From Nicotiana tabacum (Eukaryota; Streptophyta; Magnoliopsida; Solanales; Solanaceae): a DNA stretch of 64,000 nt. The position numbers and the translations under genes are program-made. This document shows positions 1 to 10,719 of the stretch, piece after piece (the first letter of the stretch is position 1; each line of letters starts with the position of its first letter). Below the pieces are notes generated by a model. It did not search any database. It saw only the letters and a list, made by a program, of their open reading frames with translations, and was not told where the DNA came from. The stretch is taken from contig NC_134103.1 in the NCBI RefSeq assembly GCF_000715075.1, forward strand, positions 52,940,730-53,004,729. Reading direction: 5' to 3'.

Positions 1-697
1 ATTAGGATCTTCATAGAATCATAGACGGGAACAAGTGAAATACAGTCTTCACATGGAAATGTCTAACATGAAAAGCCTTGCATAACAAAACAGGTTGGTG
101 GACATGGTCTGAAAAAGCAATCACTTAGGTAAGCATGAGAAACTTTAACATGCTGAGTATCAGTCATAGTACAAAAGGTTCAAAAATAATATTAAAACTC
201 ATGATAAGTAAAAATATATCAACTCCACATTACTAAGACTAGCATGCACTAGGGCTTGAACACATATAGAAGAAGAGGCTAGATATTTAAGTAGCAGGGA
301 AGCATGTTTGGCTAACAATATGATCAGGAATTAACTCTATGAAAGTATTATGTTGCCCATGAATGATTCAATAGGAATTCGAACACATTCTAAGCATGAA
401 TTTTTTTATCACAAAAATCTAGAACAAGGCAGAGAAACACTCAGGACACGCAGCAGATGTAAGCATTCAGACGCACACAAACACACTAGGCTAAACATGC
501 CTAAGAGACCCTGAAATCCTTCACGTTAAACACACGTAATAGGCATATATCAGAGTTAGAATTTAGGCAAGTTCAAATGCTAAAAAATGTATAGAACCAC
601 AAGAATAATTTAAGAGCAAATAGGGTTACAAACAGATATGACATAAGAGCATATTGATCCACAAATGTTTTAGTGACATAGATATACAGAAAATAAA
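1..697 (-). mobile_element. Ogre-like LTR fragment O1, outer part
   Basis: This stretch is the reverse complement of about 27190-27918 in the long LTR of element D. For example, the text around 370-500 reappears inverted at 27300-27480. It is part of an Ogre/Tat-type LTR that continues past the left edge. Its other part lies at 13099-14558, and the two were separated by insertion of element A. The 5 bases ATAAA at 693-697 are the left target-site duplication of A. No coding potential is seen. Confidence 0.85.
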
Positions 698-2784
698 TGT
701 TACATCCTGTGCATCCCAAGGTGACATATGATGAATATGAGACTTTTTAATCATGATTTAAATAAGTATAAAGTTATAATATGATTATATATGATTTTTG
801 GATATTAAATATAAAGTTAGGGGAAAATCGGATTTATGTTGCGGAAAAATGTACTAAAGATTTTCCTTGTAACAAAGCTTTTTGAGTAATATATTTCGTG
901 TATTATATGATGTATTTTTGGGACATATTATATACCAAATTTAAGGTCTTGGAACATAGTTTCCCACAATCTTAACCGTTAATTCATACGACATCCGGAT
1001 AAAAAGTTATAAGCGTGTGAAGAAGGGCCAATGCTAGGGTTCCAAGCTAGCACCTCTTTGACTATTCAAAAGTGGATATATATTTATATGCCTTATGTCA
1101 TGTTTTTCTTCATTTATCTAGAGACCACGAACAAAGGACACCTATAAATGTATCGTTAAGCTCTCTACAAGGGTTTCAAAAAGGATTAACATCTCGGGTA
1201 TGAGATCAAGAAGCGATAACATTAGAACGATCCCTACGACGTAAGTATCATTATACCATCTCTCTTTTTCTTTGTAGTTTGTGTTTTGGAAGGTACTTCA
1301 TGGTTAAGAAAATACCTAATTTCTGTATTTAAGCTTTTTAAATATCAAGGAAGGTTGATAAATCTGTTTCTTAATAGTTAGAACTCACAGGACGGTGATC
1401 GGAAGCCGTGAGTTCGATATATTCTACTTGTAGTGGACTGTTTTGGAGTCCACTCGTATTGGCTTCCTCTGCTAATGATTTATGGAGTTTGTCAGGATAA
1501 AGGGCTTGGAGAAATGCCACATATGGTAGGGCAGTGGGTTGGTCGCTCGTCGTTGCAATTCAGGCTAATTGATAACTTGTTGATTGGGTGTGTTATGGTA
1601 AATTTGGGTTTTTTGTTGTATTAAACGTCACGAATTGTAGTTAGGTTGTTTTTGAGTTGCTGATTGTATTGTGTAGCTATCTCCCCTAAAGTAGGCTTAA
1701 GGAAGCAGTAAAATCAAGGTAAATGCTGCCCGTTTTGTTACAGATTAAGTTACTTTTGTTATATAAATGAGATAGTCATTCGTAGCTTGACAATAGCTTC
1801 AGTATCGTTGTTGTAGATTAAGGTGTAGTGAGCTGAGTTTAGCATTGTTATTGGACATATTTCTATAAGGAATGTTAAGGCTATCCTTTCTTTCCTTTTG
1901 GCATGATCCATATGATACAACGAAACAAACAGACACGCAACTTTCACAAATGGCTCTATTCTTAGAAGTACTAGGGTTGTCTATGTTCTTGATTCCGCAT
2001 ATGTCCTATAATTATATCGTCTGTTCATGGGTCTCAGAACATACATAAGTGAAAAAGTTTATTTAGTGACATTAACTTAAGTCATATTGATCTTATGACA
2101 TCCCGAGAGATCTTATTGACTAACTTCTTAAGCATTGCATTTATTTATACATGTACATTGACACATGACCAGATAGCGTTATATACGCATATATTATATG
2201 TATATGGGGTGTGGGGAAAGGTTACAATATTATATACGCACCACCACCCGATCAGTTGGTATACGTTGATGATTTTGCCCACTGAGGCCGAGATGATATG
2301 ATGGGATGCCCTCAGAAGCTTGATGATGTTATGTACGCATATACCTATCCATGATATGACATTTATTCTCATATGCACGACATTATAAATGTTCCATGAT
2401 TCACAGAGTTATTCAGACTTACAGGTTGAGTCCTTTACTTCATGTTTCTTTCATGTCTTTTATATACTGATTTTTATGCCTTACATTCTCGGTACATTAT
2501 TCATACTGTCGCCGCTATTGCGTGGGTGCCTGCGTTTCATGCCCGCAGGTGCAGGTAGACAGGATGACAGTCCCCCTTCATAGGATCCTTGCTCAGTGAG
2601 AGTTGGTCTGCTCCATTTGATTCGGAGCTGCTATTAGGTTTTGGCACGATATATTTATATACATATATGGCTATGACGGGGCCCAGTCCCATCCTTTATA
2701 CAGTTGTACACTCTATTAGAGATCCATATACAGTCATATATAGTTGGATAGTGTGTGGCATTGTCTGCTCGCCCTACAGTATTC

Positions 2785-2845
<61 letters not shown>

Positions 2846-3005
2846 TTTACATAGTACTCAACAATTACCACATGATTCTCTAGTTTATTGACAGAAGTTA
2901 TGCATCCTACCCCTATTTCATGTTTATATCTTAGACATATGCGTAGAGCTGTTCGACAGGAAGGACTCGGGCACTCGTCATGGCCCACCGGTTTGGCTCG
3001 TGACA
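698..3005 (+). repeat. 5' LTR of element A
   Basis: Begins TGTTACATCC and ends GTGACA, 2308 bp. It matches 10720-13093 over its length, with scattered substitutions and indels. It holds a pure AT run at 2788-2843. Short ORFs in this range follow no known protein and are not genes. Confidence 0.93.
2788..2843. repeat. (AT)28 microsatellite in LTR of A
   Basis: An uninterrupted AT run of 56 bases. At the matching place the right LTR of A (about 12829-12868) has a short AT part followed by GT repeats, so the two LTRs have diverged here by microsatellite turnover. Confidence 0.95.
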
Positions 3006-3009
3006 AAAG

Positions 3010-3021
3010 TGGTATCAGAGC
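3010..3021 (+). other. Primer binding site of element A (initiator Met tRNA)
   Basis: TGGTATCAGAGC lies four bases after the left LTR. It is complementary to the 3' end of plant initiator methionine tRNA, the usual primer of Ty1/copia and chromovirus elements. An untranslated leader of about 160 bases follows, up to gag. Confidence 0.93.
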
Positions 3022-3186
3022 AAGTCTGTCATAGGGTTATCTACAAACCATGTTTAGTAGAGTCTTGATTATGAGTGTGTTATGCACCACACTTATAAAA
3101 AAGAGGTTGCAGTACATATAGGATGTTAACTTCCCTTTTTATCTTAGATCGTGAGATATAAAGATCAATTTTCCTAAAGATATGTT

Positions 3187-3549
3187 ATGTTTTCAGCAAT
3201 GCTTAAGAAGGCTACATTCTCCCAAAAGAGCAAGTCCATGGCTGATGAGACTACGAGTCGAGAACCACAAGTTACCAGGGCTCGGGGAGGGTCTCAGAGT
3301 GAGACTCTATCTCAGGTTTCACATACTCTTCCCTCTCCAAAGGATATCCAAGGGGCACCAGCTCTAGCGCCCACCCCAGTACCCCTAGCTTCTCAGTCAG
3401 ATGCACCGAGACAGGAGATGAGAGATGTTATTCAACTATTTACTCGATTAGTGGCCGCACAGGCTCGGCGCCAGGAAGTAGGTATTGGTCATGCAGATAT
3501 GTCCATTAGTGCGAGGGTTTGTGAATTCATCAATTTGGACCATCTGGTA
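3187..3549 (+). pseudogene. gag of element A, N-terminal part
   Basis: Open frame from ATG 3187 (an alternative start in the same frame is 3238, MADETTS). It encodes the low-complexity start of Gag and then the region RDVIQLFTRLVAAQARR, which matches [16 protein letters not shown] in the gag of element G. The frame stops being Gag at 3549, where LTR B begins, just after the residues DHLV. Gag resumes near 6080. Gag would form the virus-like particle that packages the element RNA. Confidence 0.82.
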
Positions 3550-6075
3550 TGTTACAACCCAAGTTCGCATACCATAGATCACGCCATAAGTTAGTCGACG
3601 TAAATCCAAGAAGAGATTATCTTTGAGATGATAAGAAGTTAATCCTATTGGTCTTAAACGATACAAGGGTGTATAAGAGTGGTTAACAAGTATTTGAAGT
3701 TAAACGAATCAAGGATGTTGTAACCCGTATTTTCGAGTAACACTAGAGGTGATTAATTTTCCCAAGAGGTCTTGTTTTAATGTATTTGAATCATATAATA
3801 TCCGCATCATAAGTCTTGAAGCCAAGCGAGTTATGAAACAAAAGTCGATAAACGTTGTCGCAACTTAGGTTTATAATTTTACTTAAACTTTAGGTCAAAT
3901 GTTACTGCATTTTTCTCCCAATGTGCTTAGAATTATGGGGTGATCTACCTATCAAATTGAAGATCTATGAGTCTAGTGTCTAACGCATTAAACCGTTCAT
4001 CGATACGATCTCGGAATAGAGAGATATTCGCATTTTCGCGAGAGTGCGCCAAGCTGCTCTCTATGGGGCCTACAAAGGCGGTTTAAGACATATGGACATA
4101 TATAAGATACCTCAACCCCGTTTTAAGTCATTATTTTTCAGTATATTCAGACCTTATAACCCTAAAAACAGTCTCTCAAGGTTCTCTCATGATCCAAGAC
4201 CCAAACAAAGGGTAAACAACACAAATCAAATGTCAGGAATCCCGTGGCGCTAGTAAGTTTCTTGTTCTTCTTGTTGTTGCTGATTTTTGTGTTGTTCCAG
4301 CTCGTGTGGGAGGTTGTTTTAAGTGTTTTATGTCCTGTAAATACACCTTCAAGTTTTTAATATCAACCCTAGGTGATTTCAAGTCTTCTAAAGTAATTCT
4401 AGTGCCGAAAAACCCGAATTAATTGCTAGTTTCGCTTCCTTGTTCTTGTGGCAGAATTGAAGGGATATTTCGTGGAAAATTAAGGTCAAATTGGAGTTGT
4501 TCTTTCTATTTAAAGGTAAGGAACCTCTTACTCTATATATATTTAAGATTATCCAAGTTGCAGCTAAGTCGTTGAAGCTAGAACTTGTGAAATATATATC
4601 GAAAAGCTTGGTAGTAATGTTGTTGGTTGGTGGACTGTTTTGGAGGCTCAATATGATTATTAATGATGTTGTTTGGGCTGTTTGGTGATTGTATTGACTT
4701 GTGGGAAGTCATATAAATAGGGGAGGTGCTGTCCGTTTCATCGTAAAATAGGTTGTGGTCGATACATAATAGTTACGACGCTTAAACGATAATGATAGTG
4801 TCATTTGTCTTATTGTAGACTAAGGAGTCGTGACATTTGCATAGCTTGAGGTTGGGCAGTATATACAAGGTATGTGAGGCTATCCCCTTCATTCTTTTGC
4901 ACGACTCCGATTGTACATAATTTAATGAACGAGCTCCCAAAGATACTCTACTCTTAGAAGCTAGCAGTACTTACATTGCTGCCCTTCTAATGAAACGATT
5001 GATATTGATGTTACTTCTCTTATTCTTATATTATCAATGTTGTTGGTAGTTCCTGATTCTTATAAGATTCTTGATGAATAGTTAATCCTAATAATGTGTA
5101 CGAAGGATACCAACCTTATGTCACTCCGAAAGGTTCAAAATGTGATTCCAATGAGTCCAGCATGCATCATATATATGTATCTATTTTACTCTACCGAGCC
5201 GCGCTATAGTCGGCCGGGTACGACACCTATTGTGCAACCACTGATCAGTTGGGTTTTACCGAGCTCCACGTGGCCGGGTAGGATTCTACCGAGCCCTATG
5301 ATGGCCGGGTACGTTTTACCAAGCCTATTATGGCCGGGTACGATATGATGATGGTGATGCCCACAAAGGCGTATGTTTTAAAAGTTTATGTATATATATG
5401 TATGTATCATGTATTTCATGTCAGTAGCCCTCAGAGGTACCCAGATGTCACAGGTTGTATATTCTCTATCCCTGTTTACATTACTATTCTTACTTATGCT
5501 TTCTTGCCTCACATACTCAGTACTTTAATCGTACTGACGTCTTTTTTATTTGTGGACGCTGCATGTCGTGCTGCAGGTCCTGATAGACAGGTAGACGTAG
5601 CTCCCCCACCATAGTAGGCTGTCCAGTTCAGCGGTTATTGGCGAGATCCCTTCTCCGGACTTGCCGTGGTCTTGGTATGCATTTTTGTTATAGACATTAT
5701 GGGTATGTCGGGGCCCTGTTCCGGCAATGTTGTAGCACTTATGTTCCTTTAGAGGCTCATAGACAGGTGTCGACTTATGTATGGTTTAGAATGCCTTTTC
5801 GGCTGATTTTTGTTGTATAGTCTTTCATGGCATCATGATAGCTCGTACCTTATATATAGTTTCTTGACAGTCTTGTCGTCCCATGTCATGTATGTTCATG
5901 ACATTATCTTTCATTGTTGGATGTTCATGATCCATGTCTACTATTTATATTGATCTTGTCGGCCCTTAAAGATAATAAGGAAGGTTAGATAAAATATACG
6001 TTGGTGCTCGGCAAGTATGGCCCGGGTGCTAGTCATGACCCTCCAGTTGGGTCGTGACAAACTTGGTATCAGAGC
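3550..6075 (+). mobile_element. Solo-type LTR plus primer site (B) lodged in gag of A
   Basis: An LTR of 2510 bp (3550-6059) starting TGTTACAACC and ending GTGACA. It is followed at once by AACTTGGTATCAGAGC, a normal LTR to primer-site junction. Within a few bases (about 6080) the gag of A resumes, so the rest of the inserted element, including its other LTR, is gone. TGGTA precedes the LTR at 3545-3549, and TGGTA is also part of the primer site at 6064-6068, so a deletion through this short repeat is possible. No ORF of known type lies inside. Confidence 0.8.
5190..5345 (+). repeat. Minisatellite in LTR B
   Basis: Four to five imperfect copies of a unit of roughly 30-50 bases with the core CCGAGC...TGGCCGGGTACGA. 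It lies about two thirds of the way along the LTR, a place where other LTRs in this window carry unrelated minisatellites. Confidence 0.8.
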
Positions 6076-6079
6076 AAGT

Positions 6080-7035
6080 GCAAACGAGGACCCTTAGCTA
6101 TTTATTAATAGAATACAAAGGACTTAAATGGTAATCAAGGCCACTGTGACTGAGTCAGTTGAGCTAGCTTCCTATAGACTTCGGGATGTTGCAGTTAATT
6201 GGTATGAGTCTTGGGAGTTGTCCAGAGGTGCTGATGCCCTTCCAGCAGTATGACAGGAGGTTACAGAAGCTTTTCTTCGTCAATATTTGCCACCAAAACT
6301 TAGACGGACCAACGTTGATAGGTTCTTGACCCTTTGGCAGGGTAATATGAGTGTTCAGGAGTACAACATTTAGTTTGATTCTTTGTCTAGGTATGCTCCC
6401 ACTATTGTAGCTAAGATGGAGGATTGGGTTCACCGTTCGTGATGGGGTTAGATCCGCACCTGTTTAATGACTGTATGTCGGTCTCACTTCATCCAGGCAT
6501 GGATATTTCTCATATTCAGGCATACGCTCAGGGTGTAGAGGAGCGCATGCAGAAGTAGAGGGCCGATTGTGAGCATGATAGGGGCTAGAGTAAGAGAGCG
6601 AGATCTTTAGGTCTTTCAAGTGAGTTTCAAGGTGGTCAGAGACAGCAATACCCGAGGTATCCAGCTAGCCATCAGCTAGTGCACCCCTTAGTTTACCGAT
6701 AGGAGATTTGATTGTTCCACATATTCAAGGCCCAGTCAGAGTTCCAGGGCCTCTAGTTCTCAGTATAGCGGTGAGTCAAGTCAGATGAGGCCGCCCTTGC
6801 CACGATGCGTTTAGTGTGGTAAGCAGCATGCCGGCCAGTGCCTTATGGGTTTGGGTATTTGTTATACTTGTGGTTATCCAGACCATGTTATGAGAGATTG
6901 TATTACGAGAGGTGGTGCAGGTATAGTTCAGCCAGCGGGATCTGTAGTAGGTTCGTCATCATCAGTACGCCACCCTGGGCAAGGTTCACAGGCACCAGTC
7001 GGTCGTGGTAGAGGCAGAAGTGGAGCATCTAGCTC
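6080..7035 (+). pseudogene. gag of element A, C-terminal part with zinc knuckle
   Basis: Gag continues after LTR B: AAC GAG GAC CCT (NEDP), a stop at 6095-6097, then FINRIQRT, matching [14 protein letters not shown] of element G. The conserved ELASYRLRDVAVNWYESW follows. Stops occur at 6095, 6251, 6371 and 6556, and one base is missing near 6440 (the HRFVMGLDP region). The nucleic-acid-binding zinc knuckle CYTCGYPDHVMRDC (CX2CX4HX4C) is intact at 6860-6901. The stop at 6095 is CAG in the gag of G. Confidence 0.85.
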
Positions 7036-7543
7036 GAGCGGTCCTCAGAACCACGTTTATGCATTAGCGGGTCGACAGGATCAAGAGTCGTCACCTGATG
7101 TTGTTACAGGTATATTATCAATTTCCTTATATGATGTATATGCATTGATTGATCTAGGTTCCACCTTATCATACGTCACTCCATTAACTTGAGTTGATTG
7201 AGCCTTTTGAGGTGTCTACACCTATTGGGGATCCAGTGATAGCTAGACAGATATATAGAGATTGTATAGTAGTAGTTCATAGTCATTCTATAGTAACATA
7301 CCTAATTGAGTTAGATATGGTAGAATTTGATGTTATAATGGGTATGGATTGGTTGGCTTCTTGTTATGCTAACGTTGATTGTAGATCAAAGATGGTTCGG
7401 TTCCAGTTTCCAGGGGAGCCAGTTCTGGAGTGGAAAGGTAATATTACATCCCTGAGCGGTAGGTTTATTTCCTATCTCAAGGCAAGGAAGATGATCAGAA
7501 AAGGCTATATTTATCACTTAGTTCGGGTAGAGGATGTGAAGTA
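7036..7543 (+). pseudogene. Retropepsin-like protease of element A
   Basis: Matches the aspartic protease of elements E and G: SPDVVTGIL, then the active-site turn, then the [10 protein letters not shown] stretch in the next frame. The usual DPGST is DLGST at about 7151-7165; the Asp is kept. A frame break lies near 7190, where the segment between TPLT and IEPFEVSTP is shortened, and the frame is lost again near 7535. The enzyme would have cut the Gag-Pol polyprotein. Confidence 0.82.
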
Positions 7544-7570
7544 GAGTTACCGACCCTTCAGTATATCCTG

Positions 7571-8365
7571 GTGGTTAATGAGTTTCCCGATGTTTTTCCC
7601 AATGAGCCTCCAAGCCTTCCGCCAGAGTGGGAGATTGAGTTTGCTATTGACATATTACCAAATACTCAGCCGATATCTATTCCTCCTTATAGAATGACAC
7701 TTGCAGAGCTGAGAGAGTTGAACAACCAAGGGATTTACTTGAAAAAGGCTTTATGAGACCCAGTACATCACCGTGGGGAGCACCTTTGTTATTTGTGAGA
7801 AAGAAAGATGGTTCCTTGTGGATGTGTATTGGTTACAAGTAGTTGAATAAGGCGACGATCAAGAATAAGTACTCGCTCCCGAGGATTGATTATTTATTTG
7901 ATCAGTTGTAGGATGCCAGGTGTTTCTCAAAGATAGACTTGAGGTCTGGGTACCATCAGGTAAGGGTTAAAGACAGAGATATTCTGAAGACAACATTCAG
8001 GACCAGATACGAGCACTTTGAGTTTCGTGTTATGTCGTTCGATTTGACCAATGCCCCAACAACATTCATGAACTTGATGAACCGTGTGTTCAGACCCTTT
8101 CTAGATTTGTTCGTGATTGTATTTATAGATGATTTTTTGGTTTACTCCCGTTCAGAGGCTGAGCATACAGATCATTTGCGTACTGTGCTCAAAGTTCTAC
8201 AATAAAGAAAGTTGTACGCAAAATTCTCAAAATGTGAATTCTGGTTGAATTCTGTAGCCTTCCTTAGGAATATTATTTCAGGTGAGGGTATCCAGGTTGA
8301 TACACAGAAGATCGAGGCAGTGAAGACTTGTCCTAGACCCACGACACTGACGGAGGTTCATAGCT
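7571..8365 (+). pseudogene. Reverse transcriptase of element A
   Basis: From VNEFPDVFPNE and the proline-rich ISIPPYRM, through [25 protein letters not shown] and FGLTNAP-like text, to the catalytic [11 protein letters not shown] at about 8118-8150 (the family motif is [11 protein letters not shown]). Stops at 7840-7842 (Q in the family, CAG in G), 7909-7911 and 8203-8205, and a shift near 7740, break it. Normally it copies element RNA into DNA. Confidence 0.88.
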
Positions 8366-8373
8366 TCTGAGGT

Positions 8374-8964
8374 TTGGCAGGTTATTACAGGAGATTTGTA
8401 GAGGGCTTTTCTTCTGTTTCAGCACAATTGACAAAGGTTGCACAGAAGGCAACTAAGTTTCAGTGGACTGATGCTTGTGAGCGTAGTTTCCAGGCATTGA
8501 ACGACAGATTGACTTCAACATCGGTTCTGACACTCCTAGAGGGGACCGGCGGTTATGCTATCTATTGTGATGCTTCGGCCGTTGGACTGGGTTGTGTATT
8601 GTTGCAGCATGGTAAGGTTGTCACTTATGCTTCTAGACAATTAAGAAAGCACGAGAATAATTACACGACCCATGATTTAGAGTTAGATGTAGTGATTCAT
8701 GCACTAAAGATGTGGAGGCATTATTTGTATGGCATTTATGTTGATATCTATACAGACCATAAGAGCATTCAGTATATATTCAAGCAAAAGGAATTGAATT
8801 TACGTCAGAAGCGATGGTTGGAGCTACTAAAAGACTATGATGTTGATATTTTATACTATCCAGGGAAGGCGAATGTAGTAGCTGACGCCCTCAATCGTAG
8901 ATCTATGGGTATCCCATTATATTTACAGCCAGAGAAGAGTGAGATAGCCCATGAGATTCATTAG
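8374..8964 (+). pseudogene. RNase H domain of element A
   Basis: An open stretch of 196 codons. It holds the RT connection [11 protein letters not shown] and the RNase H motifs [16 protein letters not shown] and YTDHKSI with their acidic residues, and ends with [26 protein letters not shown]. The stop at 8962-8964 falls where E has CAG, so the frame once continued into integrase. RNase H would degrade the RNA of the RNA-DNA hybrid. Confidence 0.88.
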
Positions 8965-10033
8965 CTAGCTAGTCTTGGAGTTCGATTACTGGATTCAGGT
9001 AATACCGGAGTTACTATTCAGGACACGGTAACATCCTCTTTAGTAACTGAAGTGAAGGAACACCAGTGTGAGGATCCTATGCTAGCTCATTACAAAGATA
9101 CAACCCATCAAAAGGAGAAGACACCATTTGGGATTACAGGAGATGGAGTCCTTAGATATCGAGGTTGATTATATGTTCCTAATGAGGCAGGGCTGTGCCG
9201 GTAGGTTTTGGGAGAACTCACTATTCTCGTTATTCTGTTCATCCAGGAGCGACGACGATGCATCATGATATCAGGAAAATATACTGGTGGGACGAAATGA
9301 AGAAGGATATAGCAGAGTTTGTTGCTCAGTGCCCTAATTGTCAACAGGTTAAGATCGAACATCAGAAACTCGGTGGATTATTGGAGGCTATAAAGAATCC
9401 GACTTGGAAATATGAAGTAAGTAATATGGATTTCATCATAGGCTTACCTCGTACCCATCGTAAGTTCAATTCTATATGGGTGATTGTTGATAGACTTACA
9501 AAATCAGCCCATTTTCTACTTGTCAGGAATACTTATTTAGCAGAGGATTATGCAAGGCTTTACATTAAAGAGATAGTACGACTTCATGGTGTCCCTATAT
9601 CTATTATCTCAGATAGAGGTGCTCAGTTTACAGTTAATTTCTTGAGGTCCTTCCAAAAAGGACTGGGGACTCAGGTAAGTCTTAGTACATCATTTCATCC
9701 CCAGACAGAAGGTCAAGCTGAGCGTACTATTCAGACACTTGAGAATATGCTATGGGCTTGTGTGATAGACTTCAGGGGTAGCTGGGATGATCATCTTCTG
9801 CTTATTTAGTTTGCATATTATAACTATCATTCTAAGCATTTAGATGGCTCGATGCGAAGCTCTTTACGGATGAAAGTGTAGGTCACCTATCAGATGGTTC
9901 GATGGTGAGGAAACTAAGTTAGTAGGACCAGAGTTGGTACACTAGGCAGTTGAGAAGATTAAGCTTATATAGGAAAAGGCTATTAGCACCTTAGAGTCAT
10001 CAGAAGGCATATGCGGATAAACGGCGACGCGAC
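8965..10033 (+). pseudogene. Integrase of element A
   Basis: Zinc-binding HHCC module: [10 protein letters not shown], then CPNCQQVK (both Cys kept). The catalytic core follows: [10 protein letters not shown] with the first Asp, ISDRGAQFT with the second, and [14 protein letters not shown] with the Glu. All three catalytic acids are present, but stops at 9166-9168 (CGA in E), 9807-9809 and 9970-9972 and loss of frame near 9830-9900 break the gene. Integrase would insert the DNA copy into the chromosome. Confidence 0.88.
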
Positions 10034-10492
10034 TTGGAGTTTCGGGTAGACGACTGGGTATTTCTAAAGGAATCACCAATGAATGGCATTATGAGATTCG
10101 GTAAGAAAGGAAAGATTAGCCCTCAGTACATTGGACCTTATAAGAATATACGCAGAGTAGGCCAGGTAGCATATGAGTTAGACTTGCCTTCCAACTTAGA
10201 GTCCGTACATCTAGTCTTTCATGTGTCTATGCTCTGTAAGTGTATTAGAGATCCTTCTAGAGTCCTCCCAGTTGACAATGTTCAGGTCACAGAGCAGCTA
10301 TCATATGAAGAAGCTCCCATTGCTATACTAGATAGACAAGTTAGGAGATTGAGAACTAAGGACGTAGATTCAGTTAAAGTACTTTGGAGAAACAAGAATA
10401 AGGCGGAGATGACTTGGGAAGCTGCAGAAGATATGAATTCCAGGTATCCTCACTTTTTTCCGCTTCTGGAGGAGGACTGGACTCAGACATCA
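10034..10492 (+). CDS. Integrase C-terminus and chromodomain of element A (fragment)
   Basis: This open stretch carries the GPY-type module (KISPQYIGPYKNIRRVGQ) and then the chromodomain, from [14 protein letters not shown] through VKVLWRNKNKAEMTWEAAEDM to RYPHFFPLLEE. Chromodomains at this position define chromoviruses and are thought to guide insertion to modified histones. The frame happens to stay open to 10618, but the tail after about 10492 matches nothing. It is a domain left over in a dead polyprotein, not a separate gene. Confidence 0.82.
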
Positions 10493-10719
10493 CAAACTTT
10501 AGGTGTGTATATGATACAAGATTCTTATGTTAGTTATTGTCATTGGTCGTGTGATGTCATTGGTGTTATTGATGATTGTGGCCCCGTGTGGCTTTGTATT
10601 GTTGGGTTTGTTGTGTGATAAGTTGGTAGTAGTACTGTTACAGAGGAGACTCTACCAAAATTCCTATAGATCTTTGGGAGTTTAACATTCGAGTACGAAT
10701 GTTTCTAATGGGGGAAGAT
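10493..10719 (+). other. 3' untranslated region and purine tract of element A
   Basis: Non-coding tail ending in AATGGGGGAAGAT directly before the right LTR, the primer for plus-strand DNA synthesis. The text TTCGAGTACGAATGTTT just before it resembles the TTCGAGGACGAATG found near the purine tracts of E and G. Confidence 0.88.

Noticed and set aside
3010..3021. tRNA-like sequence, also at 15491, 38317, 53965 and 6064
   Set aside because: Only the 12-base complement of the initiator tRNA 3' end is present. These are primer binding sites, not tRNA genes.
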